Origin: Syntrophaceae bacterium UBA6252 | Lineage (GTDB): Bacteria; Desulfobacterota; Syntrophia; Syntrophales; UBA6807 | Assembly (NCBI GenBank): GCA_002441265.1 | Contig: DJVQ01000022.1 | Location: 64,204 to 128,203, forward strand | Reading direction: 5' to 3' | Length of the DNA stretch: 64,000 nucleotides | Program-made: the position numbers and the translations under genes | Shown: positions 44,689 through 53,701 of the stretch, one piece after another | Position numbering within the stretch: the first letter of the stretch is position 1 | Layout: each line of letters starts with the position of its first letter | Notes under the pieces: model-generated | The model's input: only the letters and a program-made list of their open reading frames with translations | What the model was told of the DNA's origin: nothing | The model's database searches: none

Positions 44689-46548
44689 ATGAAGGAAGCC
44701 ATCCTGGGCATATCCGCCTATTATCATGACAGCGCCGCGGCCGTTCTGGTGAACGGAGAAATCGTCGCGGCGGCGCACGAGGAACGATTCACCAGGAAAA
44801 AACACGACCCGTCCTTCCCGGTCCGGGCCGTTCAGTACGTCATGGACGAAGCGGGGCTGAAATACGGCGACCTCATGGCCGTCTCGTTCTACGACAAGCC
44901 GCTGATCAAATTCGAAAGGCTTCTCGAAACCTACCATGCCTTTGCGCCAAGGGGGATCGTCAGCTTCTGGTCCTCCATCCCGGTATGGATCAGGGAAAAG
45001 CTCTTCATGAAAAAAATCCTCCGGGAAAACCTCGCCGTTCTGGGAGACGGGGACGTTCCCCTTTATTTTCCGGAGCACCATCTGTCCCATGCGGCGAGCG
45101 CCTTCTATCCCTCCCCTTTCGAAGAGGCCGCCATACTGACCATCGACGGGGTCGGAGAGTGGGCGACGACAACCATCGGAAAGGGATCGGGAAGGGACAT
45201 CACGATCCTGGAGGAACTGAGGTTCCCCCATTCCGTGGGGCTTTTGTATTCCGCATTCACTTATTACACGGGGTTCAAGGTGAACAGCGGGGAATACAAG
45301 CTCATGGGCCTTGCCCCTTACGGAAACGCCGATTCTCCCCGTATGGCTTCGTTCAAGAAAAAAATCCTGGACGAGCTGGTCGATATCCGTGAAGACGGAT
45401 CCATTCTGCTGAACATGGGTTATTTCGACTACGCGACGGGACTCAAGATGGTCAATGACGCCAAATGGGAGGAACTGTTCGGCATGCCGCCCCGGGAAGC
45501 CGAATCGGAGATTTCCCAGGATTACATGGATATGGCCCTTGCCATTCAGCAGGTAACAGAAGAGATCGTGTTTCGGCTGTGCGCATCGGCAAAGAAAAAG
45601 ACAAACTGCAGGTACCTGGTCCTTGCGGGCGGCGTCGCCCTGAACAGCGTGGCGAACGGCAAGATCCTCAAGTCGGGGATGTTCGACGATCTCTGGATTC
45701 AGCCCGCCGCGGGCGATGCCGGCGGGGCCGTGGGTGCCGCATACGCCGTATGGCACATCCATGCGAAAAAGGAAAGGAAGGTGACCCCCGGCCGCGATGC
45801 GATGAAAGGCGCTTTTCTGGGACCGGAATTTTCGGACAAGGAAATCCAAAAAACTCTGGACAGGTACCAGGCGGTCGCCCGCCATTACGAAGATTCGGGA
45901 GATCTTGCCAGGGATGTCGCCGCGAGGATGGCCGAAGGAAACGTCGTGGGATGGTTTCAGGGAAGAATGGAGTTCGGTCCCCGGGCCCTGGGGAACAGAA
46001 GCATTCTGGGCGACGCGAGAAACCCGGAAATGCAGAAAAAAATGAACCTGAAGATCAAGTATCGCGAGGGGTTCAGACCGTTCGCACCCACGGTGATCGA
46101 AGAAGACATCGGAAAGCATTTCGAGATCGACCGGCCGTCGCCTTACATGCTGCTGGTGATTCCCGTACTCGAGGGAAAAAGGATCTCCACCCCCCCGGAC
46201 TACGACGACTGGGGCCTTTACAACCGGCTGTACTTCAAGAGATCCGATCTTCCCGCCATCACGCACATCGATTACTCCGCCCGTATCCAGAGCGTCAACC
46301 GGGAGACCAATCCCAGGTACTGGCAGTTGATCCAGGAATTCAAGAAACTGACCGGTTACGGCGTCATCGTGAATACGAGCTTCAATGTCCGCGGCGAACC
46401 CATCGTCTGCACCCCGGAGGATGCGTACCGGTGTTTCATGCGGACGGAAATGGACTACCTCGTCATGGGGAATTTCCTTCTCGACAAGAAGGAACAGCCG
46501 AAGTTCTCCGAAACGGAGGACTGGAAAAAGGAATTCAAGCTGGATTGA
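44689..46548 (+). CDS. NodU/CmcH-family carbamoyltransferase (SxtI-like)
   Basis: The 619-residue enzyme starts ILGISAYYHDSAAAVLVNGEIVAAAHEERFTRKKHD and carries EHHLSHAASAFYPSPF, TIDGVGEWATTTIG, LAGGVALNSVANGKIL and FQGRMEFGPRALGNRSILGDARNP, all hallmarks of O-carbamoyltransferases. It uses carbamoyl phosphate and ATP, through a carbamoyl adenylate, to carbamoylate a hydroxyl, here probably of a sugar. The ATG at 44689 lies eight bases after CAGGGA; an ATG at 44683 is too close to it. Confidence 0.9.
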   Translation: MKEAILGISAYYHDSAAAVLVNGEIVAAAHEERFTRKKHDPSFPVRAVQYVMDEAGLKYGDLMAVSFYDKPLIKFERLLETYHAFAPRGIVSFWSSIPVWIREKLFMKKILRENLAVLGDGDVPLYFPEHHLSHAASAFYPSPFEEAAILTIDGVGEWATTTIGKGSGRDITILEELRFPHSVGLLYSAFTYYTGFKVNSGEYKLMGLAPYGNADSPRMASFKKKILDELVDIREDGSILLNMGYFDYATGLKMVNDAKWEELFGMPPREAESEISQDYMDMALAIQQVTEEIVFRLCASAKKKTNCRYLVLAGGVALNSVANGKILKSGMFDDLWIQPAAGDAGGAVGAAYAVWHIHAKKERKVTPGRDAMKGAFLGPEFSDKEIQKTLDRYQAVARHYEDSGDLARDVAARMAEGNVVGWFQGRMEFGPRALGNRSILGDARNPEMQKKMNLKIKYREGFRPFAPTVIEEDIGKHFEIDRPSPYMLLVIPVLEGKRISTPPDYDDWGLYNRLYFKRSDLPAITHIDYSARIQSVNRETNPRYWQLIQEFKKLTGYGVIVNTSFNVRGEPIVCTPEDAYRCFMRTEMDYLVMGNFLLDKKEQPKFSETEDWKKEFKLD

Positions 46549-46552
46549 GAAC

Positions 46553-47701
46553 ATGAAACTGAGGCGGATCCTTGCAAACTCACTGGTCCTTGTAATAGCC
46601 GCCGTCGTCGGCCTGCTTCTTTGCGAAGTGGCGGCCCGGTTCATTCTCAATCCGGCCGATTACCTTTCGGTCACCATGGAAAAGGACGACATCCTGGGAC
46701 GCGCCGTGGCACCCGGAACCCCGGGCTATGACCGCTTCGGCTTTCGAAACCCGGGGATTCCCGGCGCGGTCGACATTCTGGCCGTAGGAGATTCGCACAC
46801 GTACGGACACGGCGTCCGGATGGAGGATTCCTGGCCTTACCAGGTCGGCCGCATGACCGGGAAAACAGTTTACAACATGGGCATGGGGGGATACGGCCCC
46901 AACCAGTACTATCATCTGCTCAAAACGCACATGGAAGACCTGAATCCCCGGATCGTGCTGTGCGGTCTTTACATGGGGGACGACTTCGAAAACGCCTATT
47001 CCATCACCTACGGCCTCGATCACTGGTCTTTCCTGAGGACGGCGGGTATGAGCGGGGCGGATCCCGACATCTGGGAGGTCATGGGGTCTCCGGGTTTATC
47101 GAAAAGGCTCAGGGTATGGCTTTCCAGGAACAGCGTCCTGTATCAGCTTGTCGTTCACGGGCCGGTTCTCGGGTGGATAAAGGGGTGGATCCAGGTCGAA
47201 CAGGCGCGCCGCGACCCCGACCCTTCGACGACGGTCCTCGTCGAAGAAGAAAAGAACATTCGGGAGGCTTTTCGCCCGATAGGGATGGAAAAGCGCCTGA
47301 ACCGGCAAAATCCGTTCTTGCGGGAGGGATTTCGAATCACCGCCGTTCTGCTCAAGGGGATGAAAGAATGGTGCGACCGCCACGGCAGCCGTTTCGCGGT
47401 GGTCCTGATCCCGACCAAGGAAATGGTTTTTGCGGAATATCTGAGAGGCAATCCCGGGATTCCTTTGCACGAAATCATCGACGAACTTCTGAAGAATGAA
47501 GAGGAAACCCGGCGGGAGCTTCTGGAATTCCTGGAACAACAGGACATTCCCTGCATCGATGCACTTCCCTCACTGAGGCGAGCCGTCGGAAACGGGCTTT
47601 ACACGAAGAGCGACAAGGACATGCACCCCAACGGAAAAGGATACGGGATGATTGCAGAGTCCGTTTCCAGATTCCTGGAAGAAACAGGCTGGTTGCGATA
47701 A
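46553..47701 (+). CDS. SGNH/GDSL-family hydrolase, membrane-anchored
   Basis: The 382-residue protein has an N-terminal signal anchor (LVLVIAAVVGLLLCEVAARF). The SGNH fold follows with the nucleophile motif LAVGDSHTYGHGV, the glycine block NMGMGGYGPNQY, and DMHPNGKGY as the catalytic Asp-His. It is probably periplasmic, acting as an acyl esterase or acyltransferase on the polysaccharide. It starts four bases after the carbamoyltransferase stop, the usual partner order in such cassettes. Confidence 0.82.
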   Translation: MKLRRILANSLVLVIAAVVGLLLCEVAARFILNPADYLSVTMEKDDILGRAVAPGTPGYDRFGFRNPGIPGAVDILAVGDSHTYGHGVRMEDSWPYQVGRMTGKTVYNMGMGGYGPNQYYHLLKTHMEDLNPRIVLCGLYMGDDFENAYSITYGLDHWSFLRTAGMSGADPDIWEVMGSPGLSKRLRVWLSRNSVLYQLVVHGPVLGWIKGWIQVEQARRDPDPSTTVLVEEEKNIREAFRPIGMEKRLNRQNPFLREGFRITAVLLKGMKEWCDRHGSRFAVVLIPTKEMVFAEYLRGNPGIPLHEIIDELLKNEEETRRELLEFLEQQDIPCIDALPSLRRAVGNGLYTKSDKDMHPNGKGYGMIAESVSRFLEETGWLR

Positions 47702-47766
47702 CATCGTGAAGAACCGGACCGGCGGCTTTTGCCGTGTCCATCCGGAAAATCCCCGAAGGCGGTCCA

Positions 47767-48669
47767 TTGAACCAGGCACTGATCTCCGTCTGCATCTGCA
47801 CCTACAGAAGGCCGGAGCTTCTGGCACGACTCCTTGATACGCTTGGCCGTCAGCGCGTCGACGAACGTTTTTCGTTCGAGATCGTCATTACTGACAACGA
47901 CCGGCTGCGGAGTGCGGAAGAAGTCGTCAGACTTTTCCGGGAGAGGTCGGGCGGGGATGTGGTGTACGACTGCGAACCGGAGCAGAACATCGCCCGGGCC
48001 AGGAACAAGACCGTCTCAAATGCCCGCGGGCAATTCATCGCGTTCATCGACGACGACGAGTTCCCCGGGCCGGAATGGCTGCGGATGCTCTTCGATACCT
48101 GCCTCAAGTTCCGGGCAGACGGCGTCCTCGGGCCGGTCAATCCGGTTTACGACGGGAACCCTCCCCGATGGCTCGTGGAAAGCGGACTATGCAACAGGGA
48201 CTCTTTCCCGACGGGGACGGTCCTGGACGACTCGAAGTTCATGAGGACGGGAAACGTGCTTTTTTCCCGGCACATCCTCGAGAAATCGAGGGAGCCGTTT
48301 GACCCGGCCAAGGGTCTCACGGGAGGGGAAGACGCCGATTTTTTCGACCGCATGCTCCAGAACGGGAGGACGTTCATCTGGTGCGACGAGGCGGGTGTCT
48401 TCGAAACGGTCCCGGAAGAACGCCAGCGGATGGGATACCATGTCAAAAGAGCGTTTCTTCAGGGAATGACCACGGCGGATCAGGAGCCCCTGATCGGAAC
48501 GGGAACGTTGAAGTCCCTGGCGGCGGTCGCCGTTTACACCGCCGGTCTTCCAATCCTGATGGCGGTGAGCCGGCCGCTCTTTGTGAGATACCTCATGAAA
48601 GACTTCAACCACGCGGCGAAACTTCTCGGCCATTGCGGCATCAGGCCGGTTGAAAAAAGAACCTTCTGA
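47767..48669 (+). CDS. Glycosyltransferase family 2
   Basis: The roughly 300-residue GT-A enzyme has ISVCICTYRRPELLARLLDTL, EIVITDNDR, NIARARNKTVSNARGQFIAFIDDDEFPGPEW with the DxD motif, and GLTGGEDADFFDRMLQNG as the acceptor-side ED motif. The C-terminal third includes a hydrophobic segment. The start is uncertain: TTG at 47767 (MNQALISVC, with AAGGCGG upstream) or GTG at 47734. No ATG is available. Confidence 0.83.
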   Translation: MNQALISVCICTYRRPELLARLLDTLGRQRVDERFSFEIVITDNDRLRSAEEVVRLFRERSGGDVVYDCEPEQNIARARNKTVSNARGQFIAFIDDDEFPGPEWLRMLFDTCLKFRADGVLGPVNPVYDGNPPRWLVESGLCNRDSFPTGTVLDDSKFMRTGNVLFSRHILEKSREPFDPAKGLTGGEDADFFDRMLQNGRTFIWCDEAGVFETVPEERQRMGYHVKRAFLQGMTTADQEPLIGTGTLKSLAAVAVYTAGLPILMAVSRPLFVRYLMKDFNHAAKLLGHCGIRPVEKRTF

Positions 48670-48754
48670 GATCCTGCACGACCCGAAGCAGCCGGTTGCA
48701 GTTTTCGAGATCGGCTTTTATATGAATTCCAGGACAGGGAACAAGGAGGGTGAC

Positions 48755-49840
48755 GTGAAAAAGCTGACGGATGATTATTCCGCCGAGGTCGACCGGATCG
48801 ACAAAGAGGCCTGGTACGATCTCCTGAACCGCTTCGGGGACGCCAATCTTTACCAGACGTGGTCCTACGACGCCGCCCGATACGGGGAAAGAGGCATATC
48901 CCACCTCGTCCTGAAAAAGGGGGGAGCCGAGGTGGCGGCGGCCCAGGCAAGAATTGTCCGCCTTCCGGGATTGAATAAAGGAATCGCATATGTCCGGTGG
49001 GGTCCCCTGTGGCGGCGATCGGGGAATGCGGAAGACCCGGAAGTGTTCCGGCAGGCGGTCCGGGCCCTCCGGAACGAATTCTCCGTCAAGAGGCGCCTCG
49101 TTCTTCGCATCTATCCCCTGGCATTCCGGGAGGACCCGAACACCATCGAACGGATTCTTTTCGAGGAAGGCTACACCCCTCACGAGGAAGAGGGTTCCGA
49201 CCGAACATTGATTCTGGATCTTTCGCCCTCTCTTCCCGAGATCAGGGCGTCATTCGACCAGAAATGGCGGAACTGCCTGAACCGGGCGGAAAAAAACGGC
49301 CTGGAGCTGATCATGGGCGGGGAGGATCATCTGTTCGAGAAAATCAGGCCCATCTTCGATGAAATGGTCAAACGAAAAGGGCTGGACCTGGAGGGGGACA
49401 TCGAGCACCTGAGGAAAGTCCAGAACGATCTACCCGATCCTCTCAAAATGAAGGTCGCGCTGTGCCTCCTGAATGGAGAACTTTGCGCAGGCGCCATATT
49501 TTCCGCGATGGGAACGTCGGGGATCTACCTTGTCGGCGCAACCAGCGGCATCGGCATGAAGACGAACGGATCCTATCTCCTCCAGTGGGCGTTCATCACG
49601 TGGATGAAGGAAGCCGGCTTCCGGGACTACGATCTGAACGGAATCAATCCCGACACCAATCCGGGAACGTATAAATTCAAGCTCGGCGTAGCCGGGAAAA
49701 AGGGGAAGGACGTTCGTTTTCTCGGCAGGTACCAGGTATCGGACGACAGATTGAGCGCATGGGTCGTCCGCTGCGGGGAGGCCGCGTTGTCGCGATACCG
49801 GCGTATGCGGGCGGCAAAGGCCGGTACGGAAACAAAGTAG
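48755..49840 (+). CDS. FemAB/FemX-like aminoacyl- or acyltransferase
   Basis: The 361-residue protein shows the peptidoglycan-bridge (Fem) family pattern: ANLYQTWSYDAARYGE, AQARIVRLPGLNKGIAYVRWGPLW, SFDQKWRNCLNRAEKNGLEL and YLLQWAFITWMKEAGFRDYDLNGINPDTNPGTYKFKLG. It probably modifies a polysaccharide amino sugar or lipid-linked precursor. The GTG at 48755 has a strong AAGGAGG five to six bases upstream; an ATG at 48722 and a TTG at 48650 lack ribosome sites. Confidence 0.83.
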   Translation: MKKLTDDYSAEVDRIDKEAWYDLLNRFGDANLYQTWSYDAARYGERGISHLVLKKGGAEVAAAQARIVRLPGLNKGIAYVRWGPLWRRSGNAEDPEVFRQAVRALRNEFSVKRRLVLRIYPLAFREDPNTIERILFEEGYTPHEEEGSDRTLILDLSPSLPEIRASFDQKWRNCLNRAEKNGLELIMGGEDHLFEKIRPIFDEMVKRKGLDLEGDIEHLRKVQNDLPDPLKMKVALCLLNGELCAGAIFSAMGTSGIYLVGATSGIGMKTNGSYLLQWAFITWMKEAGFRDYDLNGINPDTNPGTYKFKLGVAGKKGKDVRFLGRYQVSDDRLSAWVVRCGEAALSRYRRMRAAKAGTETK

Positions 49841-49886
49841 AATCCGCGACGGGACCGTCCGGAAGACATTGTCACCGGGAAAGAAC

Positions 49887-50651
49887 ATGCTGTTTGTCAA
49901 CGCCGACGACTGGGGCAGGAACAAGGAGACGACTGGCAGGATCCTGGCCTGTTGCCGGAACGGCAGGGTAAACGGCGTCAGCGCAATGACCTTCATGAAG
50001 GACTCGGAAAGGGCCGCGGAACTGGCGAGGGAGAATGCCCTGGATACGGGGCTTCATCTCAACCTTACACTGGAACTCGACGGTGAAACGGCCGGCGCCG
50101 TATTGAGGGAACATCACCGGCGCGTGGCCGCTTATCTCGGGGCCCGGAAAGCGAACCAGGTGCTCTTCAATCCCGCCCTGAAACGGTCTTTCGACTATCT
50201 ATTCCAGGCCCAGTGGGACGAGTTCCGCCGCCTGTACGGAAGGCCGCCCGACCGTCTGGACGGGCATCACCACATGCACCTTTGCATGAACATGCTTCTT
50301 CCGAACAGGTATCCCGGCGGGCTCAGGATCCGGAGAAACTTTACCTTCCGGGCGGGCGAAAAGGGCTTCGCGAACCGTTTCTACAGGCGCCTTGTCGATT
50401 CCTGGCTCCTGTCCCGGTTCCGGTGCACGGACTTTTTCTTCTCCCTTTCCCCCATCGAGGCCGGGAGGATCCGGGAGATCATGAACCTTTCGGAAGAATC
50501 CAGCGTGGAACTGATGGTGCATCCGGCAATGGATGACGAGTATCATTTTCTTCTGAGCGACTGTCCGGAGCGCATGGCCGAAATGAAGTCCGATTCACGC
50601 CGCCGCGGCCCGTCGGAATCCGGACGGAAACCCGTCGCGGGGAGAGCCTGA
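49887..50651 (+). CDS. YdjC/ChbG-like carbohydrate deacetylase
   Basis: The 254-residue protein begins LFVNADDWGRNKETT, then GVSAMTFMKDSERAAELA, DTGLHLNLTLE, RLDGHHHMHLC and late ELMVHPAMDDEY. The Asp/His set of the first, DGHHHMHL and MVHP motifs is the metal site of the YdjC/ChbG family, which deacetylates short amino-sugar chains. It is the third predicted deacetylase in the locus and lies directly before the exosortase gene, with only four bases between them. Confidence 0.83.
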   Translation: MLFVNADDWGRNKETTGRILACCRNGRVNGVSAMTFMKDSERAAELARENALDTGLHLNLTLELDGETAGAVLREHHRRVAAYLGARKANQVLFNPALKRSFDYLFQAQWDEFRRLYGRPPDRLDGHHHMHLCMNMLLPNRYPGGLRIRRNFTFRAGEKGFANRFYRRLVDSWLLSRFRCTDFFFSLSPIEAGRIREIMNLSEESSVELMVHPAMDDEYHFLLSDCPERMAEMKSDSRRRGPSESGRKPVAGRA

Positions 50652-50655
50652 ACTT

Positions 50656-51543
50656 ATGAATGTATCTTCGAAAAACGCCCACATTCTCTTTCTTTGTCTC
50701 ACGCTTCTGTCGCTCCTCATGTTCTTCCAGCCTCTGAAGGAACTGACGAAATTCTCCTTCCACAATCACTATTACACGCACATCTGGCTCATACCGCTTG
50801 CCAGCATTTACTTTCTGTTCACCGAGAGAAAAGAGATCTTCCCGGAGATCCGCCCCTCCCGCGGGGCGGGAGCGATCGTGCTCCTCGCCGGCATTGCCGC
50901 CTACTTTATAGGAAACCACTTCGAGGGGCGGCTGAACGTCAACGATCACACCGCCGCCATGACCTTCTCCGGACTCCTGTTCCTCCACGGCGCGTTTCTT
51001 GTTTCCTATGGCGCGAGGGCCTATCGAAGGGCCCTGTTTCCTCTTTTCTTCCTAATTTTCATGATCCCGATCCCGACCTTTCTCATGGAACGGATCATCG
51101 ACGCCTTGGTGGCCGGATCGTCCCATATGACGGAGATGCTGTTCAGGGTCACCGGCACCCCCTATCTCAGAACGGACAATATTTTCGAACTTCCAGGCAT
51201 CGCCATCGAGGTCGCGGACGAGTGCAGCGGGATTCGTTCCAGCATCGCCCTCGTCATCACCATGGCCGTCGCAGGCCACATGTTTCTCAAGAGGCCGTGG
51301 ACCAGGATCGTCCTGATCCTCGCGGTGATCCCGTTGACCATTCTGAAAAACGCCATCCGGATCACGACCCTCTCCCTTCTCGCAATTCACGTGGATGTGA
51401 GGTTTCTGACCCAGAGCTTCCTCCACCACTCGGGAGGAATCTTTTTCTTTCTGCCCTCCCTGTTCCTCCTCGGCCTCCTTCTCTGGGGACTGAGAAAAGC
51501 GGAACGAATATCCGCGGGAAGATCGAAAGCTGAGGAAGCATGA
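50656..51543 (+). CDS. xrtA: Exosortase (XrtA-like cysteine transpeptidase)
   Basis: The 295-residue inner-membrane protein has about eight membrane helices. The exosortase triad is visible as Cys190 (VADECSGIRSSIAL), Arg235 (LKNAIRITTLSLL) and a His in FLHHSGGIFFF (257/258). It recognises C-terminal PEP motifs and cleaves proteins for attachment at the cell surface. It lacks the fused EpsI (DUF3485) domain found in some relatives, and no separate epsI is seen here. It overlaps prsK by four bases. Substrates are encoded from 55.2 kb. Confidence 0.92.
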   Translation: MNVSSKNAHILFLCLTLLSLLMFFQPLKELTKFSFHNHYYTHIWLIPLASIYFLFTERKEIFPEIRPSRGAGAIVLLAGIAAYFIGNHFEGRLNVNDHTAAMTFSGLLFLHGAFLVSYGARAYRRALFPLFFLIFMIPIPTFLMERIIDALVAGSSHMTEMLFRVTGTPYLRTDNIFELPGIAIEVADECSGIRSSIALVITMAVAGHMFLKRPWTRIVLILAVIPLTILKNAIRITTLSLLAIHVDVRFLTQSFLHHSGGIFFFLPSLFLLGLLLWGLRKAERISAGRSKAEEA

Positions 51544-53690
51544 ACGGAATCATCGAACATCTTTCCCCTTTTCTCCCGTACGGAAGCGCCGTGCTCTGTC
51601 TCGTTCTCGCGGGTTTCGGCGGAATCGGGAAATCGCGGATCGTTCCATATCCCCCGTATCTCGCGGGGATGCTTCTCCTTGCGGCGGAATCGTTCGCAAC
51701 GGGTCGCATCGTGGCCGCTCCGGACGCCGCCGATGTGGAATTCTGGCTCCGCATCCGTTTCGTCGTTACGGCGGTTCTCGCCGGTGCATGGCTTTCCTTC
51801 AGTCTCACCTACTCCCGGTCGAATTATCGGGAGTATCTCCACAGATGGGGATGGGGAATCGCTTTTTCCTTTATCGTCCCTCTCGCGCTGGCCGTCTTTT
51901 ACAACGGGAGTCTGATCGACGAGTTCCTGTACTTCGGGACCCCTCTGGACATGGTCTTCCGGCTCACCCCGTACGGTTACGCGTTCCAGGTCTGTCTCCT
52001 CATAGTCACCATCCTCATTCTCCTCAACCTCGAAAAGACCCTGCGGTCCTCCCGCGGGCGCATTCGCTGGCAGATCAAGTTCACGGTCCTCGGATTGGGG
52101 TGCTTCTGGGGAGCCCGGATCTTTACCGTGAGCCAGGCCATTCTGTACCGGCTGATCGATCTGTCCCTCGATCTTTTCAACGAGGCGGCCCTCATCGTCG
52201 CCTGCATCCTCATCACGAAATCCCTCCTCCGGTCCCGGCGGGAACTTACCGCGGACTTTTACGTTTCACAGACCTTTCTTTTCCAGTCCTTCACCCTCCT
52301 CTTCGCGGGCATCTACCTTCTCGCAGTCGGCGTCATCGCAAGGGTGTCCGTCGGCGTGGAGGGCGGGTGGAGCGTGCCCGTCACCGCGCTTTTCGTCTTC
52401 CTGTCGCTTGTCGTCCTCTTTTCCCTTCTCTTTTCCGACAGGGTGCGGAAGAACACCAAACGCTTCATCAGCCGCCACTTCCAGAGGCCGGTTCACGATT
52501 ACCGCAAGGAGTGGGGGAAATTCACCACCGGAACCGCAGCCATCCTGAATCCGAAGGAACTCGCCGGATACATCGCACGAACCGTCTCGTCCACCTTCGA
52601 GGCCCTTTCCGTGACCGTCTGGATTTTTGACCAGCCCCTCCGGGAGAAGGCCCTCTGCCTGGGGTCCACGGTTTACCCCGTCACGGGGAATCCGGAAAAG
52701 GAGGACATCGCCGTCCGAATGCGGGATTTCATGCTTCAGGTCGAGGAGAAGGCCCTCCCGGCGGGTCTGGATTACCGGGAGGATCTCGTGCCTGCCGCTT
52801 TCGACCCATTCGGAAAAGATTTTTTTGAGAAGGCAAAAATCCGTTACGCCGTTCCCATCCGGGATACGGCAAAAGGGAACCGCCTTCTCGGCATCGTTAC
52901 CCTGGACGACCGGGTCGACAGGGAACCCCTTACCGACGAGGACGTGGAACTTCTCGAGACGATCGCGTCCCAGGCGGCCATAAGCCTCGAGAACATTTTT
53001 CTTTCGCAGCGGCTTGAAGAAGCCAAGGAGATGCAGGCTTTCCAGACCATGTCCGCCTTTTTCGTCCACGACCTGAAGAACGTCGCCTCGAAACTGTCCC
53101 TCACCATGGAGAACCTGCCCTTCCACTATGACAACCCTGAATTCAGAAGCGACCTTCTCCGGACGGTTTCCCAGAGCGTGGGCAGGATCAACGCGATGAC
53201 CGAACGTCTGAAAACCCTCAGCGAAAGAATCGAATTGAAACGAAGAAGCATCGACATCAACGAACTGATCCGGGAAATCGTCCGGGATCTCGATGGGTCG
53301 ACCCGGGAACGGGTGGACCTCCGGCTGGATTCCTCCCTGGATTGCACCGCCGATGGAGAACAACTCGGCAAGGTCATCCTGAACCTGCTTCTCAACGCGA
53401 ACGACGCCTCCGGCGGCATCGGTCCGATTGTCGTGGCCACGCGGCAAAGCGGAAAGTGGACCGTCGTGTCCGTGAGCGACGAGGGATGCGGTATGTCCAG
53501 GGAATTCATAGAAAACGATCTCTTCAAACCTTTTCGGACGACCAAGAAACGGGGGCTTGGGATCGGCCTGTACCAGAGCCGGGCCATCGTCGAAGCCCAC
53601 GGCGGGCGCATCGACGTGGAAAGTGAAAAGGACATTGGCAGCACATTCCGGGTCTTTTTGCCGGTGAACGGAGACGACATACCATCATAA
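51540..53690 (+). CDS. prsK: PEP-CTERM system sensor histidine kinase PrsK
   Basis: The 716-residue kinase has an N-terminal region of about eight membrane helices (1-300), a GAF domain (about 330-490), and a kinase core. The phospho-accepting His510 lies in AFFVHDLKNVASKLSL, with an N-box NLLLNANDAS and G-boxes DEGCGM and GLGIGLYQSRAIVEAHGGRI. Gene order exosortase-prsK-prsR and the long multi-helix sensor are diagnostic. The signal sensed is unknown. Confidence 0.93.
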   Translation: MNGIIEHLSPFLPYGSAVLCLVLAGFGGIGKSRIVPYPPYLAGMLLLAAESFATGRIVAAPDAADVEFWLRIRFVVTAVLAGAWLSFSLTYSRSNYREYLHRWGWGIAFSFIVPLALAVFYNGSLIDEFLYFGTPLDMVFRLTPYGYAFQVCLLIVTILILLNLEKTLRSSRGRIRWQIKFTVLGLGCFWGARIFTVSQAILYRLIDLSLDLFNEAALIVACILITKSLLRSRRELTADFYVSQTFLFQSFTLLFAGIYLLAVGVIARVSVGVEGGWSVPVTALFVFLSLVVLFSLLFSDRVRKNTKRFISRHFQRPVHDYRKEWGKFTTGTAAILNPKELAGYIARTVSSTFEALSVTVWIFDQPLREKALCLGSTVYPVTGNPEKEDIAVRMRDFMLQVEEKALPAGLDYREDLVPAAFDPFGKDFFEKAKIRYAVPIRDTAKGNRLLGIVTLDDRVDREPLTDEDVELLETIASQAAISLENIFLSQRLEEAKEMQAFQTMSAFFVHDLKNVASKLSLTMENLPFHYDNPEFRSDLLRTVSQSVGRINAMTERLKTLSERIELKRRSIDINELIREIVRDLDGSTRERVDLRLDSSLDCTADGEQLGKVILNLLLNANDASGGIGPIVVATRQSGKWTVVSVSDEGCGMSREFIENDLFKPFRTTKKRGLGIGLYQSRAIVEAHGGRIDVESEKDIGSTFRVFLPVNGDDIPS

Positions 53691-53701
53691 CCGAGGACAG
53701 C

